Shown: positions 34,411 to 43,907, counted from the first letter of the stretch. The stretch: DNA of 64,000 bases from Eledone cirrhosa (GCA_964016885.1 OZ024748.1:32993490-33057489); one strand, 5' to 3'. Notes: generated from the letters alone by a model not told the origin. A program made the numbers and translations.

Positions 34411-34935
34411 ATGTTATGTGAGATATTATGTGAGGTAAAGACTTTACTGTGAAAATACAATACTATATATAGAGTAATGTAAATGTTATGTGAGATATTA
34501 TGTAAGATAAAGCCTTTAGTTTGAAAATACAGTCGTATATATAGAGTAATGTAAATGTTATGCGAGATATTATGTGAGGTAAAGCCTTTACTGTGAAAAT
34601 ACAATAGATTATATATAGAGTAATGTAAATGTTATGTGAGATATTATGTGAGGTATAGCCTTTACTGTGAAAATACAATAGATTATATATAGAGTAATGT
34701 AAATGGTATGTGAGATATTATGTGAGGTAAAGTCTTTACTGCGAATATACAATAGTATAGATAGAGTAATGTAAATGGTATGTTAGATATTATGTGAGGT
34801 AAAGACTTTACTGTGAAAATACAATAGTATATATATAGAGTAATGTAAATGCTATGTGAGATAATTATGTGAGGTAAAGACTTTACTGTGAAAATACAAT
34901 AGTATATATAGTGTAATATAAATGTTATGTGAGGT
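34411..34935 (+). repeat. 72-bp tandem array 7
   Basis: About seven plus-oriented units, several with the variant AATAGATTATATATAGAG. It leads into the pyrimidine tract of the next cassette. Confidence 0.9.
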
Positions 34936-34991
34936 AAAGCTTCTTCTTCTTCTCTCTCTCTCTCACACATTTTCTCTTCCCCTCTCTCTAG

Positions 34992-35098
34992 AAAGTCAGA
35001 TCCTTTCTCAACCATGGAACCATGTATTACTTGATGTCCCGTTTAGGAATCACAAAATGTCAGATTTCTCTGACCCTATACTTTCACTCATCATCAAG
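34992..35098 (+). other. 107-bp exon-like cassette, copy 5
   Basis: Acceptor-like TCTCTCTAG and donor-like GTAAAGTCT. Open in the same frame as copy 4. Confidence 0.6.
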
Positions 35099-35254
35099 GT
35101 AAAGTCTCCCTTTATTTATATCCCTGCTTTGTGTGGTTGGTGTTAGGAAGGGCCTACAGCTGTAAAATACCCAACAGTCCTCACCGGAGCAAAGCACAAT
35201 GGGGGCTAACTATGGCCAGACTCTGCCTCCTTCACTGTGTTTATCACCAGAACT

Positions 35255-35600
35255 ATTATCATCATTAACATCATCATTTTACGTCCGCTTTTCTCTGCTT
35301 GCAAGGGTGGGATGGGAACTGATTCTGGGTTGATTTCTACAGCTAGACGCCTTTCCTAACACCAACCTCATTTACAGTGAGTGCTGGGTGCTTTTTTGCC
35401 GTGGCACCTCCACGACCACTTTGTAGTGGAAGATAGGGACCCCAGTCCTATCATTTCATTTCTACAGCTGAGTACATTGGGGCAATGTGAAATAAAGTGT
35501 CTTGCTCAAGGAAACAACACATTACCCGGTCTGAGAATTGAACTCACAACCTTTCGATTGCAAGGCCAATGCTCTAACCACTAAGCCATGTGCTTCCATA
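35255..35600 (-). mobile_element. tRNA-derived SINE (family 2), full length
   Basis: Complete minus-strand head (GCACATGGCTTAGTGGTTAG at about 35574-35593), B box and LINE-like tail. Confidence 0.83.
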
Positions 35601-35649
35601 TAATATATATATATATATACATAAAAGATTAAAAAAAAAGATGGTATGT

Positions 35650-35790
35650 TCACAGCCACTCTATGAAGATCTGTAGAATAGAGAACTCAACAACGCTGGC
35701 TAATAAAATCTGGCAGCTTAAGGACACAAAACAGGAAGATGGGATTAGCTGGTCGAAATTTAATTACCGCCAACCTCCACATCTTGTGTA
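35650..35790 (+). pseudogene. Penelope-like endonuclease fragment
   Basis: One frame reads CRIENSTTLANKIWQLKDTK, then ISWSKFNYR. This resembles the region after the GIY-YIG motif in PLE endonucleases (compare SSTSLSQFIWSLKEKN in PLE 1). No other part of the element is visible nearby. Confidence 0.45.
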
Positions 35791-35991
35791 TATAACATAG
35801 CCATTTGTTTCTCTATATATGCCTGTGTCTACTGTTCGTTCATAAACCAGTTCCTAGGTCATGATCACAACACCGTCATCCTGAAATAGCACATCCACCA
35901 GATGCTGAAGTATACACACGTCATGTTAAAAGCTGGTCAAATCCAATCAGATCAAATCCTCATGAAGAGTCTGTTGCAAAAGGTAAATAGT

Positions 35992-36120
35992 ATGTGTGTG
36001 TGTGTGTATATATATGTGTGTGTGTGTGTATGTGTGTATATATGTCTGTTTGTGTGTGTATATATATATATGTGTGTGTATATGTGTGTGTATATATATA
36101 TATGTGAGTGTGTGTATATA
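35992..36120. repeat. (TG)n/(TA)n microsatellite
   Basis: Alternating TGTGTG and TATATA blocks; open frames across it are artefacts. Confidence 0.92.
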
Positions 36121-36762
36121 CAATCCGCTTAAGAGTATATCGGATAAGAGTATAATCAATTCCCGTTTACATATTTTCTATATAATTTCGTCTGAATAAG
36201 AGTATAATGAATACGGTAAAGTAAATTGGTCTTATAATGTAACATAACTATTACAAAATACTGGTGTGTATGAATATAACAAATGAACGTGGTTTGTGTG
36301 TATAATATTTAATAAACAATTTGTGGTTATATAGAACAGTATAGTTAACATGTCAATGAATAGATGAAAGAATGAAACAAAGTTATTAGTTACCGTTTGG
36401 TTGCCAGGCGAACGCGCCTGGCCGAAGGCCAGGAGTAGAAAAGGCAAATGAGAGATAGGGAGGTGAAAATTATTCGTTTTATAGGGTTGGAACGGAAGTT
36501 ACAGAAAGGGTTCTACTTCCTATCTAGAGAGAGTTAATCTATTGGTGATGTGAGTGTCACAACAAGGGAGGCAACTCCTGCTACATAACCATCTTAAAAC
36601 AATTCAACATGAAATGCGATGATGTCATTTATACAACCATTCTAAAAGCAATTTAAAGTTTAATATATGCAAATACAAAAATAATAATTCATTGTGTCAT
36701 AAAAATGTATTTGAAACGCTCTGCTTTATCCATTACTCAAAGGTTAGTATGTATTATTTTTA

Positions 36763-36802
36763 TATTGCTGGCCTTGTGCCTAAAGTAGAAACAATTATTT
36801 TT
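36763..36802 (+). mobile_element. SINE family 1 tail fragment
   Basis: Reads ATTGCTGGCCTTGTGCCTAA then GTAGAAACAATTA, the 3' end of family 1. Confidence 0.7.
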
Positions 36803-36861
36803 ATATTCATAATATGAATATGCATAGGTACCTAACATAACTTTAATCATTTATCAATATT

Positions 36862-37014
36862 TTAGATCTCTGGAAGGAATACTTTACTGTACGGTCCTAT
36901 GTGATGCAATCGTTTGAAAGTTTTGAAAATTATACTCTATCTGAGATGGAGGAATTGATTCAAAAAAACATTGCGAGCAATCGATTGCAAAAAAGCATTT
37001 TGGACTATTTTTAG
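36862..37014 (+). pseudogene. Probable transposase C-terminus
   Basis: Open frame of about 50 residues ending in ...NRLQKSILDYF and a TAG stop. It is preceded by TCAATATTTTAG, which could be a splice acceptor. The ending resembles the short C-terminal motif of pogo/Tigger transposases (K-Q-x-S/T-I-x-x-F-F type), but the match is by eye only. Confidence 0.35.
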
Positions 37015-37262
37015 GAAATAAAAATTGTATACCAATATGTTGAAATATTGCTTAATTTATCTATAATTTGCAAACATTCTTGTTGAATTTGTTGGTGTAA
37101 CTTTCATTTTTTTTACTTATAAATGCATTTTAAACGATAATAAAGCGATTTTTAATCATTGAAAGACTCAAAATAATAATACTATGGAATATTTGTACTT
37201 AGTCCGGTTAAGAGTATACTATTTTCCATTCCCGAGGGTATACTCTTAAGCAGACTCGAGGG

Positions 37263-37481
37263 TATCTATATACATACATATATCTATAAATGCATACATA
37301 TATCTATATATACATACATATATCTATATATACATACATATATCTATATATACAAATATATATATATATATCTATATATACATGCATATATCTATATACA
37401 TACATATATCTATATACATATATACATATATCTATATATACATACATATATCTATATATACATACATATATCTATAAATAC
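37263..37481. repeat. CATACATATATCTATATATA microsatellite
   Basis: About eleven imperfect 20-bp units. Confidence 0.92.
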
Positions 37482-37772
37482 ATAAGTTGAAAAAAATGAA
37501 AACGAAATTTCATTTCTCACTCTTAGTATGGCACTTACTTAAATGTAAGTATGTATGTATACGTACATACATATATGTATACAAACGTACAGTAGCATGC
37601 ATATATATATATATCCATATATATATATATATATATACATACAGGTACACATACATATATGCACGCATCAGTTTAGCGGACGCTTATTATAACGCCGCTT
37701 TGTTCGTTTGTAAACAAACTGAACAGCCTGAATTTATGCCATACGGTGTTAAGGCAACCACGTCACCTTTTT

Positions 37773-37859
37773 GTTCAACACTGACACAGGAACGATGTAC
37801 TAGTTTCAAGCTTGTTAGCTATCATCAGCACCGTTTACCCATCTGCCAGATAGTTGAAC
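37773..37859 (-). ncRNA. Hammerhead ribozyme, retrozyme unit 1
   Basis: Same 87-base motif as described for 38558-38644, on the minus strand. Confidence 0.8.
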
Positions 37860-38244
37860 GTTCGAAAGTATATACTTTCCTTATGAAAATTAACGGCTGA
37901 GCAGCCTAATTTGCATAATGAGTGAGTTAAATCGGTCAGGCATACCGAAAACGATAAGTTGAAAAAAATGAAAACGAAATTTCATTTCTCACTCTTAGTA
38001 TGGCACTTACTTAAATGTAAGTATGTATGTATACGTACATACATATATGTATACAAACGTACAGTAGCATGCATATATATATATATCCATATATATATAT
38101 ATATATATACATACAGGTACACATACATATATGCACGCATCAGTTTAGCGGACGCTTATTATAACGCCGCTTTGTTCGTTTGTAAACAAACTGAACAGCC
38201 TGAATTTATGCCATACGGTGTTAAGGCAACCACGTCACCTTTTT

Positions 38245-38331
38245 GTTCAACACTGACACAGGAACGATGTACTAGTTTCAAGCTTGTTAGCTATCATCAG
38301 CACCGTTTACCCATCTGCCAGATAGTTGAAC
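38245..38331 (-). ncRNA. Hammerhead ribozyme, retrozyme unit 2
   Basis: Identical 87-base motif, exactly 472 bp from the first. Confidence 0.8.
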
Positions 38332-38410
38332 GCTCGAAAGTATATACTTTCCTTATGAAAATTAACGGCTGAGCAGCCTAATTTGCATAATGAGTGAGTT
38401 AAATCGGTCA

Positions 38411-38880
38411 GTGCCATACTAAGAGTGAGAAATGAAATTTCGTTTTCATTTTTTTCAACTTATCGTTTTCGGTATGCCTGACCGATTTAACTCACTCATT
38501 ATGCAAATTAGGCTGCTCAGCCGTTAATTTTCATAAGGAAAGTATATACTTTCGAACGTTCAACTATCTGGCAGATGGGTAAACGGTGCTGATGATAGCT
38601 AACAAGCTTGAAACTAGTACATCGTTCCTGTGTCAGTGTTGAACAAAAAGGTGACGTGGTTGCCTTAACACCGTATGGCATAAATTCAGGCTGTTCAGTT
38701 TGTTTACAAACGAACAAAGCGGCGTTATAATAAGCGTCCGCTAAACTGATGCGTGCATATATGTATGTGTACCTGTATGTATATATATATATATATGGAT
38801 ATATATATATATGCATGCTACTGTACGTTTGTATACATATATGTATGTACGTATACATACATACTTACATATAAATACAT
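38411..38880 (+). mobile_element. Retrozyme-like unit 3, inverted
   Basis: The same unit on the plus strand, making an inverted repeat of about 0.45 kb with unit 2 around a centre near 38410-38470. It ends in the TACATA microsatellite. Confidence 0.72.
38558..38644 (+). ncRNA. Hammerhead ribozyme, retrozyme unit 3
   Basis: Stem I distal: GTTCAAC (38558-38564) with GTTGAAC (38638-38644), and CTGGCA with TGTCAG. Internal loop GATGGGTA / CCTG. Stem I proximal: AACGGTG with CATCGTT, 7 pairs including one G-U. Core CTGATGA 38589-38595. Stem II AGCT-AACA-AGCT with a U-U at its base. Core GAAA 38610-38613, stem III AC-TA-GT, cleavage predicted after A38619. The internal loop in stem I could make the loop-loop contact known from natural type I hammerheads. 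Confidence 0.83.
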
Positions 38881-38904
38881 ACATATATCTATATATACAT
38901 ACAT

Positions 38905-39310
38905 GGCTGCCAACTCGTTTTCGCGTACGGCCACTACATTATATCCATGTAGGAGAACTCCTACGGATGCGCTGAACGAGTATGACTTTTTAGTCCAGCC
39001 AGCAACTTGAAAACTCTGGTACAAACACTACACTTGTGACAATTATTGACACATAGTGCTGGGCCCATGGTACCATGTGACGACAAGTGCAGAGAGATAT
39101 CCAGATATAAAGCAATGCCTGTGTCATGAAGCTTTTATAGTGAGCAAAGGCACTGCACAAAGCCAGTCCCACTCTCTTAACCAAGATGATATTTACCAAA
39201 AAGAAGAACAAGTCAACATCATTGGATACCATCAGGGTTGCAGGTGTTATATCAGAGTTTTCCTTCTCCTAGAATTCTGCCTTGACAAAGGCTAAGGGGT
39301 CATCTCATAC
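38905..39310. repeat. Unclassified interspersed repeat
   Basis: The right part (CATCATTGGATACCATCAGG to GACAAAGGCTAAGGGGTC) recurs in altered form at 42385-42488. The left part includes a short hairpin (CATGTAGGAG/CTCCTACGGATG). No protein recognised. Confidence 0.4.
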
Positions 39311-39435
39311 ATATATCTATAAATACATACATATATCTATATATACATACATATATCTATATATACATACATATATCTATATACATACATATATCTACAT
39401 ACATATATACATGTGCGCGTATATCTGTGTATATA
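39311..39435. repeat. CATACATATATCTATA microsatellite
   Basis: Same unit type as 37263-37481. Confidence 0.92.
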
Positions 39436-39695
39436 TAATGACCCATAAACTGTTCACTTTCCTGACATTTGTACATTATTCTATGTACTATACATGCACC
39501 TTTGATGAGTTGTAGTGCATCTGAGCACTGTACACAATAATTTTGTTTACTACAAGACACCGGCAGGTGCAAACTACCCCCTCTCCCCAACTACCGACCC
39601 GTGGGGTCAGTTCGCTTTCATTCTCGACGTACCTATACAGAAATTTAGCCTGACAGACCCACCCCACCTTCAAAAACCCTGTAAAATCTACTCAC

Positions 39696-39766
39696 AATAG
39701 CCGGATAATCAGTTGGTCATTCCCCTCCACTGGAAAGAACGATTGATTTTTCCTCTTCGCCGCCAT
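39696..39766 (-). CDS. Candidate first coding exon of a host gene
   Basis: The minus strand carries CAAGATGGCGGCGAAG, the YY1-type motif that often contains the start codon in animal genes. Translation from that ATG (39766) reads MAAKRKNQSFFPVEGNDQ and stays open for 23 codons. It then meets GTGAGTAG (39695 downward), a strong splice donor. The surrounding 39500-39890 is less AT-rich and shows no match to repeats in the window, unlike almost everything around it. TTTATAGG lies upstream at about 39801-39808. No downstream exon was found; it would lie to the left, beyond or among repeats. The protein is not recognised. Confidence 0.35.
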
Positions 39767-39896
39767 CTTGCAGAACAACACAGACTTGCAACGACACCTA
39801 TAAACACGGGTTCTGAAACCGGTTACCTCCCCTTACGCTTACTGGCTGGCTTACCGGTCGGTTGATATGCTAGAAATAGCAGTCAAATCTCCATCA

Positions 39897-40240
39897 TAAT
39901 AACAGTTTCTGCTTTAGGCACAAGGCCAGCAATTACTCCAGTGTATTACTGGTACTTTATTTGACTGACTCTGTAATAATTGTTTCTACTTTAGGCACAA
40001 GGCTAGCAATTATCTCTGTATTACTGGTACTTTTTTTTATTGACCTCGTAATAATTGTTTCTATTCTTGGCATAAGGCCAGCAAATACCCCAGTGTATTA
40101 CTGGTACTTTATATTTATTGACCCCTTAACGATTAAAGGCAAAGCTAACCTATCGGGATTTAATTTCAGAATCTAAAGGGCCGAAACTCAATGCCGCGAA
40201 GCACGGTGTCAGGCGCTCTACGGATTACTGCTAATCCACC
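39897..40240 (-). mobile_element. tRNA-derived SINE (family 1) with triplicated tail
   Basis: The tRNA-like part is at about 40120-40240. The tail block (GTTTCTACTTTAGGCACAAG ... TATTACTGGTACTTT) then occurs three times in succession, starting near 39904, 39980 and 40048. Each ends at the same point (GTAATAATTGTTTCT), so it looks like serial tail-to-tail insertion or unit duplication. Confidence 0.75.
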
Positions 40241-40373
40241 CATAATAGTGGTTTCTGGTTTAGACACAAGGACAAAAAGTTTTGGGGAGGGGAAAGTTGA
40301 TTAAATCGAACCCAGTGTATTACTGGTACTTTATTTGATCGACTCCGTAAGGATGAAAGTCAAAGTTAACCTC
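40241..40373 (-). mobile_element. SINE family 1 fragment
   Basis: Another tail and centre (CAGTGTATTACTGGTACTTT, CGTAAGGATGAAAGTCAAAG) directly beside the previous SINE. Confidence 0.7.
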
Positions 40374-40476
40374 ATAAATATCACTGCGGATCCACTGTAG
40401 ACTCTTTTGACCTCCACCCGCTTTCCTTTCGCCACACTGCCAGACACCTTCCACGCCATGCTGCCCTCAACGAGGT

Positions 40477-40735
40477 CATAGAGCATGGCTCTGACGCTGC
40501 AGGCTTTTCTTCCCAGGTCAAGCCGGTGGGGCTGGACCGAGGGGACGGCAAAAGGCCAGGTCATAAAGCATGGCTTGGACGCTGCAGCCTTCCCTTCCCA
40601 GGTCGAGCCGGTGGCGCTGGACCGAGGGGACAGCAAAAGGCCAAGTCATAAAGCATGGCTTGGATGCTGCAGGCTTCCCTTCCCAGGCCGAGCCAGTGGG
40701 GATGGACCGAGGGGACGGCAAAAGGCCAGATGGTA
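40477..40735. repeat. 85-bp GC-rich minisatellite, three copies
   Basis: Units start at 40477, 40562 and 40647 with CATARAGCATGGCT and contain GACCGAGGGGACGGCAAAAG. The period is not a multiple of three, so long frames across it are chance. Confidence 0.88.
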
Positions 40736-40904
40736 TGACCATCTTCCCGTTCCGCGGTGGCAAACCCCTCGTCCAGGATGCCACTGACAGCGACACTTTC
40801 TCCAGCCACAACCTGGTGCAATCTGCGACTAACCCAGGTACTGCTGCTCTTCGAGCTGAGGAGGGCAAACTCTCCAGGTAACGACCGTACTCCAACAGGT
40901 TTGC

Positions 40905-41515
40905 AGGCGAGCCCTTAGCAGTCGAGACTTCTGGTGTCCTTGGCCATAGGGCTACCTCCCTGTTCACCATCATAGGCACTGAGCTGGCTACCCCTAGCAG
41001 TGGAGACTTCTGGTGTCCTTGGCCCTAGGGCTACCTCTCTACTTACCACCATAGGCACAGACCTGGCTACCTGTAGCAGTGGAGACTTATGGTGTCCTTG
41101 GCCCTAGGGCTACTTCCCTACTTGCTACCATAGGCACAGACCTGGCTACCTGTAGCAGTGGAGACTTCTGGTGTCCTTGGCCCTAGGGCCACCTCCCTAC
41201 TTACCACCATAGGTACAAACCTGGCTACCTGTAGCAGTGGAGACTTCTGGTGCCCTAGGGCTACCTCCCTACTCACCACCATAGGCGCTGAACTGGCTAC
41301 CCGTAGCAGTAGAGACTTCTGGTGTCCTTGGGTCTAGGGCTACCCACCTACTCAGCACCATAGGTACAGACCTGGTTACCTGTAGCAGTGGAGACTTCTG
41401 GTGTCCTAGGGCTACCTCCCTACTTACCACCATAGGTACAGACCTGGCTACCTGTAGCAGTGGAGACTTCTGATGTCCTTGGCTCTAGAGCTACCTCCCT
41501 ACTTACCACCATGGC
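40905..41515. repeat. 79-bp GC-rich minisatellite, about eight copies
   Basis: Units contain CAGTGGAGACTTCTGGTGTC, CCTAGGGCTACCTCCCTACT and ACCACCATAGG; starts at about 40998, 41077 and 41156 are 79 bp apart, with later units shortened. Together with 40380-40900 this is an island of higher GC in an AT-rich window. Possibly the inside of an unrecognised element. Confidence 0.85.
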
Positions 41516-42127
41516 CAGCCGCAGGTGTGAGCCTCGCAATATGGAATAGTTCTTCCAGCGTATCTCCCTTACCATCCTCCGAGGAAACACCTTCTCCATT
41601 CTGACCACCGGAGCTCTGGGGAGGCCAGCACGTAGAACCCCATTTGCTCACCATACAGAGAGATGGGGAGGGTGAGAGAGATGGAGGCGATGACAGTGGG
41701 AGTTCGGCTGATCTTTCACGATTACTTAAGTTTCTATTTTCTATTATATATACTAGCAGAAAACCCACCCTTCGTGTTGTTTTCTACTTGCATGTGTAGT
41801 GTGTATATTGATATTATACGCAGGTATATATACATATATACATGTAGATATGATACATCAAATAAAATCGTAATTGACAATATACATGGAAATTGAACGA
41901 AAACTGTGTTACACTGTCTTATTTAATCAGTAACATAATCCATGATACATTAAAAAACGACGATATTATATAACTGCATTAGGAGAAAATTAGTGACGGA
42001 AATATATGAATGTTGATTTAAGCGATCGCTAACCGGAAGTGTTGACATTTGAACATTTTAAAGAAGTGAATCTTTAAATAAACAAAATATATTTAATCAA
42101 CAGCCACAAAATTTAGTAGATAAATTA
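41516..42127. other. Region without recognised gene
   Basis: Continues moderately GC-rich to about 41720, then AT-rich. Short frames were examined and not recognised. Confidence 0.4.
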
Positions 42128-42205
42128 TGGGGTCGATAAAATAAAGTGCCAGTAATACACTGGGATAATTGCTGGCCTTGTGCCAAAAGTAGAAACAATT
42201 ATTTA
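42128..42205 (+). mobile_element. SINE family 1 tail
   Basis: GGGTCGATAAAATAAAGTGC through GCTGGCCTTGTGCCAAAAGT to AGAAACAATTA. Confidence 0.75.
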
Positions 42206-42668
42206 TTATAGTAATCCAACTTATTTTACAAACGGGATAATAAAAAAAAGCGTACGCAATCCGGCAGACCTTGCTTTATAATAGTTTAGATTATTTCAAT
42301 GCATTACACAAGTTTTCCATTGAAATAATGTGTAATGATACAAATTAAACCCTATAATATTCTCGTAGATTTCAAGAAAAGATCAACATCATCGGTAACT
42401 ACTGAGCAGAAGGTTTTATATCGGAGTTTTCCGAGTTTCCTGAGTTGCCCTCTCCTAGAAGAATGCCCTGACATAGGTTAAGGGTCCTTCACTCCCAGTG
42501 GTTTAACCGCGCAATCGGGTGTCCAGCCCGACTATTTCTACGTCCCTGCGCATATACATACGCATGCACCCATGTATATACACATATACATACATATGTA
42601 CATGTGTATATACATATTTACACACTTTTGGATGGCCGTTGACTCTTATGAGTTATTCCGCCCTTTGT

Positions 42669-42678
<10 letters not shown>

Positions 42679-42726
<48 letters not shown>
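42679..42726. repeat. (TA)n microsatellite
   Basis: Nearly pure TA next to the CATCAT tail of the following SINE. Confidence 0.92.
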
Positions 42727-42732
<6 letters not shown>

Positions 42733-42744
42733 TCATCATCACAT

Positions 42745-43100
42745 ATCATATATCATCATCACATATCATCATCATTTTATGTCCGCTTTTCCCTGCTTGC
42801 AAGGGCGGGATGGGAACTGATTCTGGGTTGATTTCTACAGCTGGATGCCCTTCCTAACACCAACCTCATTTACAGTGAGTGCTAGGTGCTTTTTTGCCGT
42901 GGCACCTCCACAACCACTTTGCAGTGGAATGATAGGGACCCCAGTTCCTATCATCTCATTTCTACAGCTGAGTAAACTGGAGCAATGTGAAATAAAGTGT
43001 CTTGCAAAAGGAAATAACACATCACTCGGTCTGATATTTGAACTCACAACCTTTCGATTGCAAGGCCAATGCTCTAACCACTAAGCCATGTGCTTCCATA
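42745..43100 (-). mobile_element. tRNA-derived SINE (family 2), full length, beside a 5S-like sequence
   Basis: Standard family 2 copy. On the minus strand its tRNA head begins about 10 bases after the 3' end of the 5S-like sequence. Confidence 0.82.
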
Positions 43101-43109
43101 AAAGTAAAC

Positions 43110-43227
43110 GCTTACAGCACCTAGGGTTCCCAAGCGGTCACCAATCTAAGTAATAACTAGGCTCGACGTTGCTTAACTTCGGTGATCAGACAAGAACTGG
43201 TGTTTTCAGCGTAATATGGCCGATATA
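43110..43227 (-). rRNA. 5S rRNA-like sequence (probable pseudogene or SINE head)
   Basis: The minus strand reads the 5S landmarks in order: GGCCATA, GATCACCGAAGTTAAGCAAC, CGTCGAGCC, TGGTGACCGCTTGGGAAC and the 3' end TGCTGTAAGC. The internal control region (A box, C box) is recognisable. The 5' end is altered (ATATCGGCC in place of a form like GTCTACGGCC) and there are substitutions such as ACTTAGATTGG for ACTTGGATGGG. No terminator T-run directly follows; instead a SINE begins. Confidence 0.75.
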
Positions 43228-43315
43228 TATATATATAACGAAGGAAATGTGGTAAGGAAACAGGTGGACCATAACGCACCAAAGTACTCAATACTTAGGG
43301 TAGTAGAGTGGGTAA

Positions 43316-43431
43316 TAGGAACAAGTAGGACCCCGACGGCTAAGCTCAAGCCGCTTCGATGGCTAATTCTGGTCCAGAATTAGCCGTCGAAACGGCTTGA
43401 GCTCAGCCGTCGGGGTCCTACTCGTTCCTAT
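43316..43431. repeat. Long near-perfect hairpin
   Basis: About 57-base arms (TAGGAACAAGTAGGACCCCG ... CTAATTCTGG, then CCAGAATTAGCC ... TCCTACTCGTTCCTA) separated by about 3 bases, with a handful of mismatches. Rich in GC compared with the surroundings. Confidence 0.85.
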
Positions 43432-43437
43432 ATATAT

Positions 43438-43551
43438 AAGTTTTAATATAGATGAGATTCTACAGGACTAGAACTGTTTCATTCTTTAGAAAACATCAGC
43501 TAAAGAATGAAACAGTTCTAGTCCTGTAGAATCTCATCTATATTAAAACTT
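43438..43551. repeat. Perfect 52-bp inverted repeat containing hammerhead family 3 sequence
   Basis: Arms 43438-43489 and 43500-43551 match perfectly around 10 bases. Each arm carries GAAACAGTTCTAGTCCTGTA. The minus-strand arm also has CTGATGT (last core base altered) and a short stem II, so it is a near-complete but mutated hammerhead. See 47477-47527. Confidence 0.8.
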
Positions 43552-43616
43552 TTATACTCTGCAATGTATTGAGTACCTTACTTACTGTGGTTACCTCCGA
43601 TTCAACCTGGAATAAC

Positions 43617-43872
<256 letters not shown>

Positions 43873-43907
43873 GATATTAAATAAATGGAAACTATACTTA
43901 TAAAACC

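Larger units (their letters stand above)
36122..37262 (+). mobile_element. DNA transposon remnant, pogo/Tigger-like
   Basis: Left end CAATCCGCTTAAGAGTATA (36121) and right end CTTAAGCAGACTCGAG (about 37247-37262) form an imperfect inverted pair. AAGAGTATA recurs at the left end (about 36130, 36147, 36197) and near the right end (about 37210), as expected for transposase binding sites. The interior holds a C-terminal coding piece (36862-37014) and a SINE tail. TSD not clear; superfamily is an inference. Confidence 0.5.
37482..38410 (-). mobile_element. Retrozyme-like element: two direct 472-bp units
   Basis: Two almost identical units begin at 37482 and 37954 (ATAAGTTGAAAAAAATGAAA). Each carries one hammerhead on the minus strand. 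The 137-codon frames in each are identical because the units are, and look non-coding (microsatellite-derived Tyr/Ile). Tandem HHR-bearing monomers without coding capacity fit animal retrozymes. The only differences noticed are single substitutions (GTTCGAAAG versus CTCGAAAG). Confidence 0.72.

Noticed and set aside
37487..37900. 137-codon protein repeated identically at 37487, 37959 and 38858 (minus)
   Set aside because: Identity is due to duplication of the 472-bp unit; half the frame is TATACA microsatellite and it overlaps the ribozyme on the opposite strand.
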